The notes: generated by a model not told the origin, from the sequence alone. Positions 6,964 through 16,984 are shown, counted from the first letter of the stretch. The stretch is 35,435 bases of DNA from Duodenibacillus sp. (GCA_017628205.1 JAGBZO010000014.1:1-35435); one strand, 5' to 3'. A program made the numbers and translations.

Positions 6964-7311
6964 TTAGCGCGGAACTTGGTTGGATTGCAAGCCCTTGGCG
7001 CCATTATTTTCAGCGGACTGCTCGGTTACGGTACCGAGAACGCCGGAAGCCTTTTGCTGAGCGGACTTCTGGAACACGCCGGAACCGAGCGTGATGGCGA
7101 TCGTCGCGCAGAAAAAGAGCGTGGCGGCCAAAGCGGTCGAGCGAGACAAGAAGTTGGCGGAACCGGTGGCACCGAAAACGGAACCGGAAGCGCCGGCACC
7201 GAAAGCGGCACCCATATCGGCGCCCTTACCGTGCTGCAACAAAACCAAAATAATCACGGCAATCGCGGAGATGATCTGAACAACGATTGCAATGCTCATC
7301 AACATTTGCAT
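6964..7311 (-). CDS. secG: Preprotein translocase subunit SecG
   Basis: A 115-residue SecG, the small auxiliary subunit of the SecYEG channel. It has two membrane segments: about residues 3-22 (IAIVVQIISAIAVIILVLL) and a second around 52-72. The conserved QHGKGADMGAAFGAG loop lies between them. I chose the ATG at 7311 because a GGAAGAG site precedes it; the upstream in-frame start lies within the tpiA end. The C-terminal tail after residue 75 is Gln/Ala-rich and variable, as usual. The gene follows tpiA and precedes tRNA-Leu, a classic proteobacterial arrangement. Confidence 0.95.
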   Translation of the reverse strand: MQMLMSIAIVVQIISAIAVIILVLLQHGKGADMGAAFGAGASGSVFGATGSANFLSRSTALAATLFFCATIAITLGSGVFQKSAQQKASGVLGTVTEQSAENNGAKGLQSNQVPR

Positions 7312-7331
7312 GTTTCTCTTCCCAATGAATG

Positions 7332-8087
7332 TCAAACTTGTGCGGATGCACAAATCGAATAAAAATCTTCAGCCTTCAAGGCGGCACCGCCAACCAGCGC
7401 TCCGTCAATATCCGGCATGGCAAACAGCTCGGCCGCATTGGCGGGCTTGACGCTGCCGCCGTAGAGAATGCGCAAGGCGTCGGCCGATTCGGGATCGACG
7501 GCACGAACGGCATCGCGCAATGCGGCATGAACCTCCTGCGCTTGTGCGGGCGTAGCCGTCTTGCCGGTTCCGATGGCCCACACGGGTTCGTAAGCCAATG
7601 CGCCTGCAGCCAAAGCCTGAGGTCCGATAGCATTCAAAGCGGCTTGAAGCTGTTCGGTGACGACATCGATGGTCGTACCGGCTTCACGCTCTTGGAGCGT
7701 TTCACCGACACACAACACGACGCGAAGTCCTTGTTCGTGGGCGGCGCGGCACTTGGCGGCAACGCGTTCGTTGCTGTCACCATACAGCGTGCGGCGTTCG
7801 GAGTGACCGATGATCACCCATTCGCATCCGACGTCCTTGAGCATGGCGGCGGCCGTCTCACCCGTATAGGCGCCGTTGGCATGTTCATTGACATCCTGAG
7901 CGCCGAGCATGACCTTGGTGCCTTCGAAGGCACGATCCAAATCAGACAGATAGACCGACGGAGCACAGACAAGAATGTTGCATGCCAATTCGGCCGAACG
8001 AGGAACGAAGGAATCGGTCCACGCACGGTTGGCCGTACGCGAGCCGTTCATCTTCCAGTTGGCCGCTGCCAAAATCTTTCGCGTCAT
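7332..8087 (-). CDS. tpiA: Triose-phosphate isomerase
   Basis: A 251-residue TIM barrel that interconverts dihydroxyacetone phosphate and glyceraldehyde 3-phosphate in glycolysis. Active-site residues are visible: Asn10 and Lys12 in NWKMN, His95 in GHSERR, and Glu167 in AYEPVWAIGTGK. The phosphate-binding GG loops near the C-terminus (YGGSV, VGGAAL) are intact. Length is normal. It is followed 20 bp later by secG on the same strand. Confidence 0.97.
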   Translation of the reverse strand: MTRKILAAANWKMNGSRTANRAWTDSFVPRSAELACNILVCAPSVYLSDLDRAFEGTKVMLGAQDVNEHANGAYTGETAAAMLKDVGCEWVIIGHSERRTLYGDSNERVAAKCRAAHEQGLRVVLCVGETLQEREAGTTIDVVTEQLQAALNAIGPQALAAGALAYEPVWAIGTGKTATPAQAQEVHAALRDAVRAVDPESADALRILYGGSVKPANAAELFAMPDIDGALVGGAALKAEDFYSICASAQV

Positions 8088-8137
8088 GTATTTTTCCGAT
8101 GTATTTGCTGAATTGACAAATTTTACCTGAACTCAGT

Positions 8138-8165
8138 GCATTTGCCCGCTAATGCGGGCAAATAC
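8138..8165. terminator. Hairpin between pnp and tpiA
   Basis: A perfect 10-bp stem ATTTGCCCGC / GCGGGCAAAT with a TAAT loop sits between the pnp stop and the tpiA start. There is no clear T run on the minus strand, so it may be a processing or stability hairpin rather than a strict intrinsic terminator. Confidence 0.55.
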
Positions 8166-8188
8166 CCTGCCGGTAACGCTCTGTCGAC

Positions 8189-10321
8189 TTACTCGGTGCG
8201 AACGTCCTGATTCTGTTCGTTCAACAGAACCTTCATGGACAAGCGAACGCGCCCCTTTTCATCAACTTCGATAACCTTGACGCGAACAACCTGACCTTCC
8301 TTGAGATAGTCGGAAACCTGGTTTACGCGTTCGTTGGCGATCTGGCTGATATGCAACAGACCGTCCTTACCCGGCAACAAGTTGATGATGGCACCGAAGT
8401 CGAGCAAACGCTGAACGGTACCTTCGTAGATCTGACCGGCTTCGACTTCCGCCGTGATGTCTTCAATACGCTTCTGAGCGATGGCGGCCTTTTCAGGATC
8501 ATTCGAAGCAATGGTGACGGTACCGTCGTCTTCGATGTTGATCTGGCAACCGGTTTCTTCGCACAAACCGCGGATCGTGGCGCCGCCCTTACCGATGACG
8601 TCGCGGATCTTTTCCGGATTGATCTTGATGGTGATCAGACGGGGAGCCCAAGCGGACAATTCCTTGGCGCCGTCGCCGGCCATTTCGTGCATCTTGCCGA
8701 GGATGTGCATGCGACCTTCGTGGGCCTGAGCCAAAGCGGCCTGCATGATTTCCGGCGTGATGCCTTCGATCTTGATGTCCATCTGCAAGGCGGTCACGCC
8801 GTTTTCGGTACCGGCCACCTTGAAGTCCATATCGCCCAAGTGATCTTCGTCACCGAGGATATCGGTCAGAACGGCAAACTTGTTGCCTTCCTTGATCAAG
8901 CCCATGGCAACGCCGGCAACGTAGTCCTTCAAAGGCACGCCGGCATCCAACATGGACAAGCAACCGCCGCACACGCTGGCCATGGAGCTCGAACCGTTGG
9001 ATTCGCAGATTTCGCTCACAACGCGAATGGCGTAAGAGAATTCTTCGGGGCTGGGCAAGACGGCCTTCAAAGCACGCTTGGCCAAACGACCGTGACCGAT
9101 TTCACGACGCTTGGGGCTGCCGACGCGACCCGTTTCGCCGGTGGCGAACGGAGGCATGTTGTAGTGCAGAATGAAGCGATCGCGGCTTTCGCCCATAATG
9201 GAGTCGATCACCTGTTCGTCCTGCTTGGTACCGAGAGTGGTCATCACCAAAGCCTGAGTTTCGCCACGCGTGAACAAAGCGGAACCGTGGGTACGCGGCA
9301 AAACGGACTGACGGATTTCGATCGGGCGAACCGTGCGGGTGTCGCGACCGTCGATACGGGGCTTGCCTTCGAGAATGTTCGTACGAACGACGGCGGCTTC
9401 CATTTCAAAAAGAATGCCGTGAACTTCGTTCATGTCGGCCACTTCCGTACCGGCAGCTTCGGCGTCGGCGGTCAAGGTGGTTTCAACGAGTTCGTAGATT
9501 TCGCGCAACTTGTCGTTGCGAGCCTGCTTCGTGCGGATCGTGAAGGCCTCTTCGATGGCGGCGCCGGCGATTTCGCGGATACGGGCGATCAACGCTTCGT
9601 TCTTCGGAGCGGGCTGCCAATCCCAAGCGGGCTTGCCGGCTTCTTCAACCAAAGCGTGGATGGCGTCGATGGCCACCTGCATCTGGGCGTGACCGTAGGT
9701 AACGGCGTTGAGCATGACGTCTTCGCTCAGGCAGTCGGCTTCGGATTCGACCATCAATACGGCGCGTTCCGTACCGGCGACAACCAAATCGAGCTTGCTG
9801 TCGGCCATCTGGCTCAACTTCGGGTTGCAAACGTATTCGCCGTTGATGTAACCGACGCGGCAGGCACCGATCGGGCCCTTAAAGGGGATGCCGGAAATGG
9901 ACAAAGCGGCCGAAGCGCCGATCATGGAAGCGATATCGGGATCGACTTCGGGATCAACGGACAAAACGTGAATGATGACCTGCACTTCGTTGAAGAAACC
10001 TTCGGGGAAGAGCGGGCGGATCGGACGGTCGATCAAACGGCTCGTCAAGGTTTCCTTTTCGGAAGGACGGCCTTCGCGCTTGAAGAAACCGCCGGGGAAC
10101 TTACCGGCCGCGTAGGTCTTTTCAATGTAATCGACGGTCAAGGGGAAGAAGTCCTGGCCGGGCTTGGCTTCCTTCTTGGCGACGACCGTGGCCAAAACGA
10201 CGGTGTCGTCCATCTGGCACATAACGGCGCCGGTGGACTGACGAGCGATTTCGCCGGTGGTGAGGGTGACGTCGTGGTCACCGAAACGGAAAGTCTTGCT
10301 TACTTTATTGAACATCGACAT
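8189..10321 (-). CDS. pnp: Polyribonucleotide nucleotidyltransferase (PNPase)
   Basis: A 710-residue PNPase, the phosphorolytic 3'-5' exoribonuclease of the RNA degradosome. The order is as expected: first RNase PH-like domain (about 1-230), linker helical domain, second catalytic RNase PH domain (about 310-540), KH domain with the [10 protein letters not shown] loop (about 555-615), and S1 domain (about 620-690, [25 protein letters not shown] region). The [19 protein letters not shown] segment supplies catalytic aspartates. The first ATG at 10321 is used, with an AGGA site upstream. It follows rpsO, as in nearly all bacteria. Confidence 0.98.
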   Translation of the reverse strand: MSMFNKVSKTFRFGDHDVTLTTGEIARQSTGAVMCQMDDTVVLATVVAKKEAKPGQDFFPLTVDYIEKTYAAGKFPGGFFKREGRPSEKETLTSRLIDRPIRPLFPEGFFNEVQVIIHVLSVDPEVDPDIASMIGASAALSISGIPFKGPIGACRVGYINGEYVCNPKLSQMADSKLDLVVAGTERAVLMVESEADCLSEDVMLNAVTYGHAQMQVAIDAIHALVEEAGKPAWDWQPAPKNEALIARIREIAGAAIEEAFTIRTKQARNDKLREIYELVETTLTADAEAAGTEVADMNEVHGILFEMEAAVVRTNILEGKPRIDGRDTRTVRPIEIRQSVLPRTHGSALFTRGETQALVMTTLGTKQDEQVIDSIMGESRDRFILHYNMPPFATGETGRVGSPKRREIGHGRLAKRALKAVLPSPEEFSYAIRVVSEICESNGSSSMASVCGGCLSMLDAGVPLKDYVAGVAMGLIKEGNKFAVLTDILGDEDHLGDMDFKVAGTENGVTALQMDIKIEGITPEIMQAALAQAHEGRMHILGKMHEMAGDGAKELSAWAPRLITIKINPEKIRDVIGKGGATIRGLCEETGCQINIEDDGTVTIASNDPEKAAIAQKRIEDITAEVEAGQIYEGTVQRLLDFGAIINLLPGKDGLLHISQIANERVNQVSDYLKEGQVVRVKVIEVDEKGRVRLSMKVLLNEQNQDVRTE

Positions 10322-10383
10322 TTCGATTGCGTCCTATAGAGCAATGCGCTGAAAAACGGTTCGTACCATTGTCCCCGACACGC

Positions 10384-10403
10384 TCGCCGGTCACAGCCGG
10401 CGG
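10384..10403 (-). other. Hairpin in the pnp leader
   Basis: CGCCGG and CCGGCG, 6 bases apart, form a GC-rich hairpin in the 5' leader of pnp. In E. coli the pnp leader is a stem cut by RNase III and then used for PNPase autoregulation. A similar role is possible but inferred only from position. Confidence 0.4.
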
Positions 10404-10508
10404 ACGGCACGCTGCGGCATCGAAATTCTGACGTTAAAACAAAACGTCGATGTCGCAACGCGCGAGACCGTCAAATGGGTAAAGGTTGTTTTTCAGCGGG
10501 GGTTAAAA

Positions 10509-10543
10509 CGAACGGCCTGTTTGTCATCTAACAAACAGGCCGC
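10509..10543 (-). terminator. Terminator / processing hairpin between rpsO and pnp
   Basis: A perfect 12-bp stem CGGCCTGTTTGT / ACAAACAGGCCG with a 6-base loop lies about 15 bases after the rpsO stop. On the minus strand it is followed by TTCGTTTT, a modest T tract, which suggests partial termination so that some transcription reads into pnp. Confidence 0.8.
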
Positions 10544-10558
10544 AGAAATCGGGATCGA

Positions 10559-10825
10559 TTACTTACGCAGACCGAGAGCTTCGATCAAGGTGCGGTAAGC
10601 GGCAACGTCCTTGCCCTTGAGGTAGTCCAGGAGCTTGCGACGGCGGCTAACCATCTTGAGCAAACCGCGACGGGAGTGGTGATCCTTCTTGTGTTCCTTG
10701 AAGTGACCGGTCAAACCGTTGATGCGGGCGGTGAGGAGAGCAACCTGAACTTCAGGAGAACCCGTGTCACCGGGGGTGCGCTGGAACTTGGCAACGACTT
10801 CAGCCTTGTTGATCTGAGCAGACAT
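10559..10825 (-). CDS. rpsO: 30S ribosomal protein S15
   Basis: An 88-residue S15, a primary 16S rRNA-binding protein. The diagnostic segments [45 protein letters not shown] and the final [12 protein letters not shown] are all present. In E. coli S15 represses its own translation through a leader pseudoknot; I cannot confirm such a structure here. Downstream pnp is on the same strand. Confidence 0.98.
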   Translation of the reverse strand: MSAQINKAEVVAKFQRTPGDTGSPEVQVALLTARINGLTGHFKEHKKDHHSRRGLLKMVSRRRKLLDYLKGKDVAAYRTLIEALGLRK

Positions 10826-10992
10826 TTTTTACCTTTAGAGTAAAGAGTTAAACATGCGGTGCAGGTGTCATGTCCCACACCGTGATACAAGCTTGCGGAT
10901 TTTACAGAAAACAGCTGAAAAATCAAGTCCGAAACGGAAGATTCCATTCAAACTCACCATCCCCGCTTTCGCGTAAGACAAACGTCGTTCCG

Positions 10993-11036
10993 CAAAAAAG
11001 CGTCGGGCCCGAAACAAAGCTGTTTCGAGCCCGACA
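10993..11036 (-). terminator. Terminator after leuA
   Basis: On the minus strand a 14-bp stem with a single C/A mismatch (GTCGGGCcCGAAAC / GTTTCGaGCCCGAC) has a 6-base loop. It is followed after a few bases by TTTTTT. It lies 22 bases beyond the leuA stop codon. Confidence 0.85.
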
Positions 11037-11057
11037 CGCACCGATTCTCTCAATCGA

Positions 11058-12596
11058 TTAAATCGTATGCTGAGGATTGCACGGCGCTTCGGTAGACAAC
11101 TTGCTCAAGGCGTTGAGATAGGCCTTGGCGGAAGCCGCCACGATATCGGGGTCGGCACCGACGCCGTTGACCACGCGTCCGCCGCGAGCCAAACGCACCG
11201 TCACTTCACCCTGACTTTCGGTTCCGCCCGTAATGGCGCTCACGTTATAGAGCTGCAACTCGGCGCCGGATTGCGCCACAGCTTCGATCGCCTGGAACAC
11301 GGCGTCGACCGGGCCGTTGCCGGAAGCGGTGGAAGAGCGTTCTTCGCCCTCCTCGTTCCAAACCACCGTTGCGGTCGGCTGTTCGCCCGGTTCGGATTGC
11401 TGACGCAGGCTGACAAACTCGAAGGCGTCTTTTTGCATGCCGATTTCCGACCCCGTGAAGAGAGCCTGAATGTCTTCGTCGAAGATTTCGCTCTTGCGGT
11501 CGGCCAAGTCCTTAAAGCGCATGAAAGCCGCGTTCAGTTCGGTTTCCGTTTCCACCGGAATACCCAACTCCTTCACGCGCTGCTTGAACGCGTTGCGACC
11601 GGAAAGCTTGCCCAAAACGAGCTTGTTTTGCGTCCAACCCACATCTTCGGCACGCATGATTTCATACGTTTCGCGACTCTTGAGAATACCGTCCTGGTGA
11701 ATCCCGGAGGCATGCGCAAACGCGTTGGCGCCGACGATCGCCTTGTTGGGCTGGATCGGGAAACCGGTAATGGTACTGACAAGCTTGCTGGTCGGAACGA
11801 TCTGCTTGGTGTCGATCCCCGTTTCAAGATCGAAATAATCGCGGCGCGTACGTACGGCCATGACGACTTCTTCGAGCGAGCAGTTGCCGGCGCGTTCGCC
11901 CAAGCCGTTGATCGTGCATTCGATTTGACGGGCGCCGCCCAACTTGACGCCGGCCAAGGAGTTGGCGACGGCCATACCCAAGTCGTTATGGCAGTGAACG
12001 GACCAAATGGCCTTGTCGGAATTGGGAACGTTTTCACGCAAGTCGCGCAGGAAAGCCCCGTAAAGCTCCGGCGTGGCATAGCCCACCGTGTCGGGAATAT
12101 TGATCGTCGTGGCGCCCGCGTTGATCACGGCTTCGCAAATGCGATAAAGAAATGCCGGATCGGAACGGTAAGCGTCTTCGGCGGAAAACTCGATGTCGTC
12201 CGTATAGGCTCGGCATGCCTTGACCGCATCGATGGCTCGCTCGTAAACCTGATCGGGCGTCATGCGCAACTTCATCTCCATGTGCAGAGGCGACGTGGCG
12301 ATAAAGGTATGAATGCGCCCGCGATTGGCCGGACGAATGGCTTCGCCCGCGCGTTCGATATCGCGCAAATTGGCGCGGGACAACGAGCACACCGTCGAAT
12401 CTTTCACGTGACGGGCAATTTGGTGAATCGCTTCGAAATCACCGTTGGAGCTGGCTGCAAAACCGGCTTCCATCACGTCCACGCCCAGTCGTTCGAGTTG
12501 CAATGCGATACGCAACTTCTCTTCCTTCGTCATCGAGGCACCGGGACTTTGTTCCCCATCACGCAACGTCGTGTCGAAAATAACCAGGCGGTCCAT
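11058..12596 (-). CDS. leuA: 2-isopropylmalate synthase
   Basis: A 512-residue LeuA that condenses acetyl-CoA with 2-oxoisovalerate, the first committed step of leucine synthesis. The N-terminal [12 protein letters not shown] motif and HCHNDLG (metal-binding histidines) mark the catalytic TIM barrel. The C-terminal third carries the regulatory domain that binds leucine. I start at the ATG at 12596, seven bases after GGAGC; a TTG six bases upstream is not needed. No leuB/C/D genes are adjacent, and I see no leucine-rich leader peptide upstream. Confidence 0.97.
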   Translation of the reverse strand: MDRLVIFDTTLRDGEQSPGASMTKEEKLRIALQLERLGVDVMEAGFAASSNGDFEAIHQIARHVKDSTVCSLSRANLRDIERAGEAIRPANRGRIHTFIATSPLHMEMKLRMTPDQVYERAIDAVKACRAYTDDIEFSAEDAYRSDPAFLYRICEAVINAGATTINIPDTVGYATPELYGAFLRDLRENVPNSDKAIWSVHCHNDLGMAVANSLAGVKLGGARQIECTINGLGERAGNCSLEEVVMAVRTRRDYFDLETGIDTKQIVPTSKLVSTITGFPIQPNKAIVGANAFAHASGIHQDGILKSRETYEIMRAEDVGWTQNKLVLGKLSGRNAFKQRVKELGIPVETETELNAAFMRFKDLADRKSEIFDEDIQALFTGSEIGMQKDAFEFVSLRQQSEPGEQPTATVVWNEEGEERSSTASGNGPVDAVFQAIEAVAQSGAELQLYNVSAITGGTESQGEVTVRLARGGRVVNGVGADPDIVAASAKAYLNALSKLSTEAPCNPQHTI

Positions 12597-12736
12597 AAAC
12601 AAGCTCCATCTACTTAGTCAATCGCTACACCCGAAAGCGAGAACTCTCGGGACGTTTGTTGAATCTATCAGCTTTTGTGTCGATATTGAGACCGTGCTCA
12701 AGAGTCTTTGACGCAAGACGAACACCTTAAGCACAA

Positions 12737-13678
12737 TTACGTAACGGATTGATTTTCAAACGTTCGAATGGAGACCAGCACGCCGCCGATCAACAGCGTC
12801 ATCCCCAAACACATCGTGAGCGAGGGCCACTGCATGCGCAAAGCGTGCGCGTAAATGACGGCGAAGATGGTCTCGAACACGATCATTTGCCCTCCCAATG
12901 CCGTCGGTAATTTTTGGCTCATGGCATTCCAACACGCCACGCCCAACCACGAGCCGCCCAAACCGGACAACAACATGACAAAAACGAACCATTGCGGCGT
13001 CTCTCCCAACAAAGGGGCGCCTTCGGGCATCGACAACCAAACGAAAAAGTAGATCAGCAACGCGACCGGCAACGTCGTGATCCCTTGCGCTGTCGCCCAC
13101 GCTTTGGGAGATCGTCCGGGGTGAGCCAACAACCAGTCGGCATTGCGAATCGGGTACCACGTCCAAATCAACAACGCGATCACGCCCGTACCGACACCGT
13201 ACCAAAAGTCCCACCCGGACTTTTGCAAGGCATTGATCACGTAATCGAACTCGGTCCAATTGGCCAAAACCAACCCGAAAGCGATCAAACCGATGCCGGG
13301 CACGACCTTGATCCAGGAAACGCCCGCTCCTCGACGTCGGTCGCGCCAATTGGCCAACACGCAAATCAAAACGGGAATCAACGCCATGCACATGCCCGCC
13401 AACGGCGCGCCGGCGTGTGAAATGGAGGTCGTCAAAAACCAGTAATACACGATGTTGCCGAAAAGCCCGAGCATCGTGACGTCAAACCAATCGCGCGCGC
13501 TGTACTGCTTGAACTCGTCCCAATCGACCCACAACAACGGCAACGCCACCAGACCGAAACTGATGTAGCGTCCCGACGCCAACAAAATCGCGTCATACTG
13601 GGGCAGCACCAACGGAACCAAATAAATAAACCCCCACAGCATGCACGCCGCGATACCGTAGGCCACACCGATCCACAT
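12737..13678 (-). CDS. DMT-family (EamA-like) permease
   Basis: A 313-residue membrane protein with about ten hydrophobic segments arranged as two repeats, as in drug/metabolite transporters. It begins MWIGVAYGIAACMLWGF, the usual first helix of the EamA repeat. The substrate is not predictable. The gene is upstream of leuA on the same strand with 140 bp between, and no convincing operon link is visible. The upstream flank separates it from a methyltransferase on the + strand. Confidence 0.85.
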   Translation of the reverse strand: MWIGVAYGIAACMLWGFIYLVPLVLPQYDAILLASGRYISFGLVALPLLWVDWDEFKQYSARDWFDVTMLGLFGNIVYYWFLTTSISHAGAPLAGMCMALIPVLICVLANWRDRRRGAGVSWIKVVPGIGLIAFGLVLANWTEFDYVINALQKSGWDFWYGVGTGVIALLIWTWYPIRNADWLLAHPGRSPKAWATAQGITTLPVALLIYFFVWLSMPEGAPLLGETPQWFVFVMLLSGLGGSWLGVACWNAMSQKLPTALGGQMIVFETIFAVIYAHALRMQWPSLTMCLGMTLLIGGVLVSIRTFENQSVT

Positions 13679-13819
13679 AGACGACTATCCGAAAAAAACA
13701 CAACAAGTCCAACGCCCGATCTTAGCAAGTCATTCAAGCGAACGAAATTTTCGCCCTCTTTGGATCAAGGGCGTACAATGCCAAAACCAATCATTGTTTC
13801 TACGCAAGGAATATCGTTT

Positions 13820-14536
13820 ATGTCCCAGTCCCCCGTTTTGACCGAATGGTTCCGACACGTCCCCGAAGACAAGTGGTTGCGCGACCCCGCTGCCAGCCGT
13901 GCCGATGCTGAAAAAATCTGGCAACACCTGCAGCTTCAACCCGGCGTTCGCGTCCTTGAATGCCCCTGCGGCAAAGCCGATATCAGCTTCCCGATGGCTC
14001 GTCTGGGCGCCAAAGTCATTGGCTACGATTTCAACGCGCACTTCATTACCGGCGCCAAAAACAAGTTCAAGCGCGCCGCGCTCGACGGCGAATTCCATAC
14101 GGACGACATGCGTACGGCGCATTTCCCCAAAGAAATGGATCTGATCATCAACTGGTCGAGCTCTTTCGGTTACTTCAAGGACGAGGCCAACGCCGACCTT
14201 TTGAAGCGTTTTGCCGGCGCCCTGAAAACCGGCGGCACCTTGCTGATTGAAGTGGCCAATCCCGAACTCGTCATTTCCGGCGAAGCCACGCGTTTGATCG
14301 CCTCCGGCGACGTCGTCGCCGAAACGTGGAACAGCGAAACGCGTCGCGCCAGCGTGATTTTCCCCGCCACAACGTTCCGCGGCCCCGTCACGGCCAGCGT
14401 GCGCGTTTACACGACCGACGAATTCCGTCAAATGATCGAAGATGCCGGTCTTGAACTCGTCGGCTTCTACGGTCCGGGCTTTGCTCAATATACCCCCGAC
14501 AGCTCTCGTCTGATCGTCGTCGCCAAAAAGCCCTGA
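13820..14536 (+). CDS. Class I SAM-dependent methyltransferase
   Basis: A 238-residue Rossmann-fold methyltransferase. Motif I is atypical: VLECPCGKAD at about residues 45-54, where most enzymes read VLDLGCGxG. The acidic residue ending strand 2 is Asp70 in IGYDFN. Later strands LIINWSSSFGYF and LLIEVANPE match the common core. The ATG at 13820 is chosen because AAGGA precedes it by nine bases. The substrate is unknown. It may form a single-gene unit, since a strong terminator follows. Confidence 0.8.
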   Translation: MSQSPVLTEWFRHVPEDKWLRDPAASRADAEKIWQHLQLQPGVRVLECPCGKADISFPMARLGAKVIGYDFNAHFITGAKNKFKRAALDGEFHTDDMRTAHFPKEMDLIINWSSSFGYFKDEANADLLKRFAGALKTGGTLLIEVANPELVISGEATRLIASGDVVAETWNSETRRASVIFPATTFRGPVTASVRVYTTDEFRQMIEDAGLELVGFYGPGFAQYTPDSSRLIVVAKKP

Positions 14537-14565
14537 TCGCCCGATCGTTTGATCGCGTGAATGTG

Positions 14566-14610
14566 AAACGAGTCGTCGCCTTAGGCGCCGACTCGTTATT
14601 TTTTGTATTT
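14566..14610 (+). terminator. Terminator after the methyltransferase
   Basis: The stem ACGAGTCG-T-CGCC / GGCG-C-CGACTCGT has one mismatch and a TTA loop and is followed by TTATTTTTTG. Position and T tract fit an intrinsic terminator on the + strand. Confidence 0.88.
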
Positions 14611-14692
14611 TTTCTTGTTCGGCCGAGCGACTGTAGTAGCATTGACCGTGTAAGTTTTCCGTGAACACTCTTTTGTTGGATGGAAATTAAGC

Positions 14693-16537
14693 ATGTCGAA
14701 AAAACTTGTCGTTTCTGCTGTAGCGGGCGTTGGCGTTTTGGCCGGTCTATATAGCGTCGCCGGCTATGTCGGGGTTCCGGCCGGCATCAAATGGGCGTTG
14801 AACAACTTTGCCGCCGGCGCTTTGGGCGGACGCTCCGTTCAAATAGAAAACATTCAATTTGATCCGTGGAATTGGTCGTTGACCTTGGAAAAACTCTCCG
14901 TCAGTTCGGCTTCCGATCCCAACGCAAAAATGATTGCGCTCGATCGGCTTCATGCCGACGTCAACGGTTCGACGCTTTTCAAACTGACGCCGATCGTTGA
15001 CGCCATCCGTGTCGAGGGCCTGCGCGCCACTCTCACGAACTTCGGACAACACATGGGAGAGGTTGACAAGTTGCTTTCCGCTTTAACCACCCCGACCGCC
15101 CGTCCCTCGTTCGCCCCGATCGGCACGGCGTGGGCCGCTGCCGCCGGCATGAACCTGCCGGCCTTCAGCTTGTCCAATGTGGAACTGGTCAACTCCAGTC
15201 TCATCTTTAAGAATCCGAAAGCCGGCAAAACGCTGAGCCTGACCGACATCAATTTCACGCTGCCTCGCCTTTCGACGATCGATGCGGCCGGCGCCATCCC
15301 CAACGTGAAACCGAGCTTCTCGATGAATATCAACGGCAAGCCTGTCAAAGCACTCGGTGAAACCAAGAGCGGTCTGGCAACGCTTGAATTGGACGTGGCC
15401 GAAGTGGACGTCGCCAATGCCATCGGCGCGATGGCGCTTGACCTGCCCGTGGAGGTTAAAAGCCTCAAAACCGCCGTCAAGGCCAAAGTCGCCTACGATT
15501 TGAACGACGCTTCCGGTACGGCGGCCACGCTGAGCGGCTCGCTCAGCGGCAAGACGTTCAACTTCTCGACGATCGACAAGCTGTATTCGGGATCGATCGA
15601 CGCGTTTGGCATTGACATCGGTGCTTTGGATTTGCGCAAACAATCCGTCGTGCTCGATCGCGTTTACGTCACCCATCCCGTCATCAAGGCGTCTTTCCAA
15701 TCGCAATCCACGACAGCCCCCGCTCCGATCGCAAAGGACGCGAGCGCATCGAGCGCCGGCATGCAAAAGCCCTGGTCTTGGAAGGTAGCGAAGGCTGAAA
15801 TCACGAACGGCGACGTCACCTTGACGGACACGTCGCTCAAACCCGCCGCTTCGTTGCACATCGCCCGATTGAACGCGAGCGTGTCGCAGTTGTCGTCGGA
15901 CGATAAGAAAGGCGGTACGTACACGGCCTCCATGCAGTTGGACAAGGGCTCGCTCGGCAGCAAGGGGACGCTCTCTTTGGCTCCCTTGACACTCAAGGGC
16001 ACGACGGAGGTAACGCAGTTCCCCTTCGCTCCCCTTAACCCCTGGATCCAAACGTTGAGCGGCGCCCGTATCGAACAAGGCACGTTGACCGTTAAGGGCG
16101 ACCTCAGTGTCAATCAAGGCGAGCAACTGGCCGTCAAGTGGCTCGGATCTGCGTCCGTCGACAACATGACCGCCAAGAAAGACAAAACGACGTTGGCCAG
16201 TTGGAAGGGCGTGGCCGCAGAAAACGTGTCCGTTTCGATTGCCGATCGCCCCGACATTGCCATCGGTTTACTGAAACTCGAGGATCCTTTGCAGGAAGTC
16301 ACCCAAAAAACCGACAAGGTTCTCGATCTTATCAGCGCGTTCGCCAGCATCACCGGACGCACCAAAACGGCGGAAAAGGCTGAAAAATACAAGGCCAAAT
16401 CGCACCAAACGATCGAGATCAAGGACATCCTTTACGTTAACAACAAATTCTCCGTCAAGGGTTACGATCAAGGATCGCTTGAGGCGCTCGCCGTCGAGAA
16501 ACTCAATTCGATTTTCGAAAACCAACCGCCCCAGTAA
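14693..16537 (+). CDS. DUF748 / AsmA-like envelope protein
   Basis: A 614-residue protein with one N-terminal membrane segment (about residues 5-27) and a long periplasmic part rich in beta-strands. It contains the recurring patterns of DUF748/AsmA-clan proteins: RSVQIENIQFDPWNWSLTLE, TLTNFG, VELVNSSLIF and AEITNGDVTLTDTSL. The AsmA/TamB/YhdP clan builds grooved rods that move phospholipids between the inner and outer membranes. This member's own function is not known. A low-complexity Ala/Ser/Thr stretch lies around residues 335-360. The final IKDILYVNNKFSVKGYDQGSLEALAVEKLN segment is typical of DUF748 C-termini. It stands alone between two terminators. Confidence 0.8.
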   Translation: MSKKLVVSAVAGVGVLAGLYSVAGYVGVPAGIKWALNNFAAGALGGRSVQIENIQFDPWNWSLTLEKLSVSSASDPNAKMIALDRLHADVNGSTLFKLTPIVDAIRVEGLRATLTNFGQHMGEVDKLLSALTTPTARPSFAPIGTAWAAAAGMNLPAFSLSNVELVNSSLIFKNPKAGKTLSLTDINFTLPRLSTIDAAGAIPNVKPSFSMNINGKPVKALGETKSGLATLELDVAEVDVANAIGAMALDLPVEVKSLKTAVKAKVAYDLNDASGTAATLSGSLSGKTFNFSTIDKLYSGSIDAFGIDIGALDLRKQSVVLDRVYVTHPVIKASFQSQSTTAPAPIAKDASASSAGMQKPWSWKVAKAEITNGDVTLTDTSLKPAASLHIARLNASVSQLSSDDKKGGTYTASMQLDKGSLGSKGTLSLAPLTLKGTTEVTQFPFAPLNPWIQTLSGARIEQGTLTVKGDLSVNQGEQLAVKWLGSASVDNMTAKKDKTTLASWKGVAAENVSVSIADRPDIAIGLLKLEDPLQEVTQKTDKVLDLISAFASITGRTKTAEKAEKYKAKSHQTIEIKDILYVNNKFSVKGYDQGSLEALAVEKLNSIFENQPPQ

Positions 16538-16552
16538 TCCGATCGTCTCATA

Positions 16553-16598
16553 ACAACAAAGCCGTTTATCTTCGGATAAACGGCTTTGTCATTTTTTA
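16553..16598. terminator. Bidirectional terminator between DUF748 gene and ygbA
   Basis: A perfect 15-bp stem ACAAAGCCGTTTATC / GATAAACGGCTTTGT with a TTCG tetraloop is followed by CATTTTTT on +. It reaches the ygbA stop codon region on the opposite strand. Confidence 0.92.
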
Positions 16599-16970
16599 AG
16601 CGGCTTTTCGATTTCTCGGCTTTTCCGGCGGTTTCACCATGACCGTTTTGATCATGTGATCCATCGCCAAAATGGGATTGGTGAAAATCAAACGCGGTCC
16701 CGAGTATCGCATCACATCGGCAATTTGCTGTTTTTCTTTTGCCCGATAACAGTGAATCTGGCACTTGTTGCAAACGGGCTTTTTATGACCGTACGGACAG
16801 CAGGCCAATCGCTTTAACGCATAAGCCAACAGGTCCTGACACTCTCGACATAATTGCCCGTCCGCACTGTGCCCCTTGTCTCGACAGTGCTTTCGGATCA
16901 TGACTTCAATCGTCTTGGCTTCCCGCCCCAAAGCGCCCGATTTAAGGCGTTCCATGCGGTCTTCTGTCAT
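16596..16970 (-). CDS. ygbA: YgbA family ('nitrous oxide-stimulated promoter') protein
   Basis: A 124-residue Cys-rich protein of the YgbA_NO family. E. coli ygbA is controlled by the nitric-oxide sensor NsrR and has been linked to recovery from nitrosative stress. Cysteines are clustered: HCRDKGH near residue 29, CRECQ at about 42-45, CC at about 57-58, and CNKCQIHC at about 67-74. This suggests an Fe-S or zinc site. The start has a strong AGGAGG site 8 bases upstream. It follows the ccmI-like gene by 14 bp and shares its strand, so these two are likely cotranscribed beside the nitrite reductase. Confidence 0.85.
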   Translation of the reverse strand: MTEDRMERLKSGALGREAKTIEVMIRKHCRDKGHSADGQLCRECQDLLAYALKRLACCPYGHKKPVCNKCQIHCYRAKEKQQIADVMRYSGPRLIFTNPILAMDHMIKTVMVKPPEKPRNRKAA

Positions 16971-16984
16971 ATACGTTCCTCCTT

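Noticed and set aside
8351-10339. A 662-codon open frame on the + strand antisense to pnp, and similar long frames opposite guaB, putP, leuA and the DAACS gene
   Set aside because: These are mirror frames of highly expressed genes with strong codon bias. The translations are low-complexity (rich in G, D, H, Q, R) with no recognisable domain or ribosome-binding site.
12597-12736. Leucine leader peptide, T-box or attenuator for leuA
   Set aside because: No run of Leu codons, no T-box motif and no terminator/antiterminator pair were found; only a weak CCCGA/TCGGG hairpin is present.
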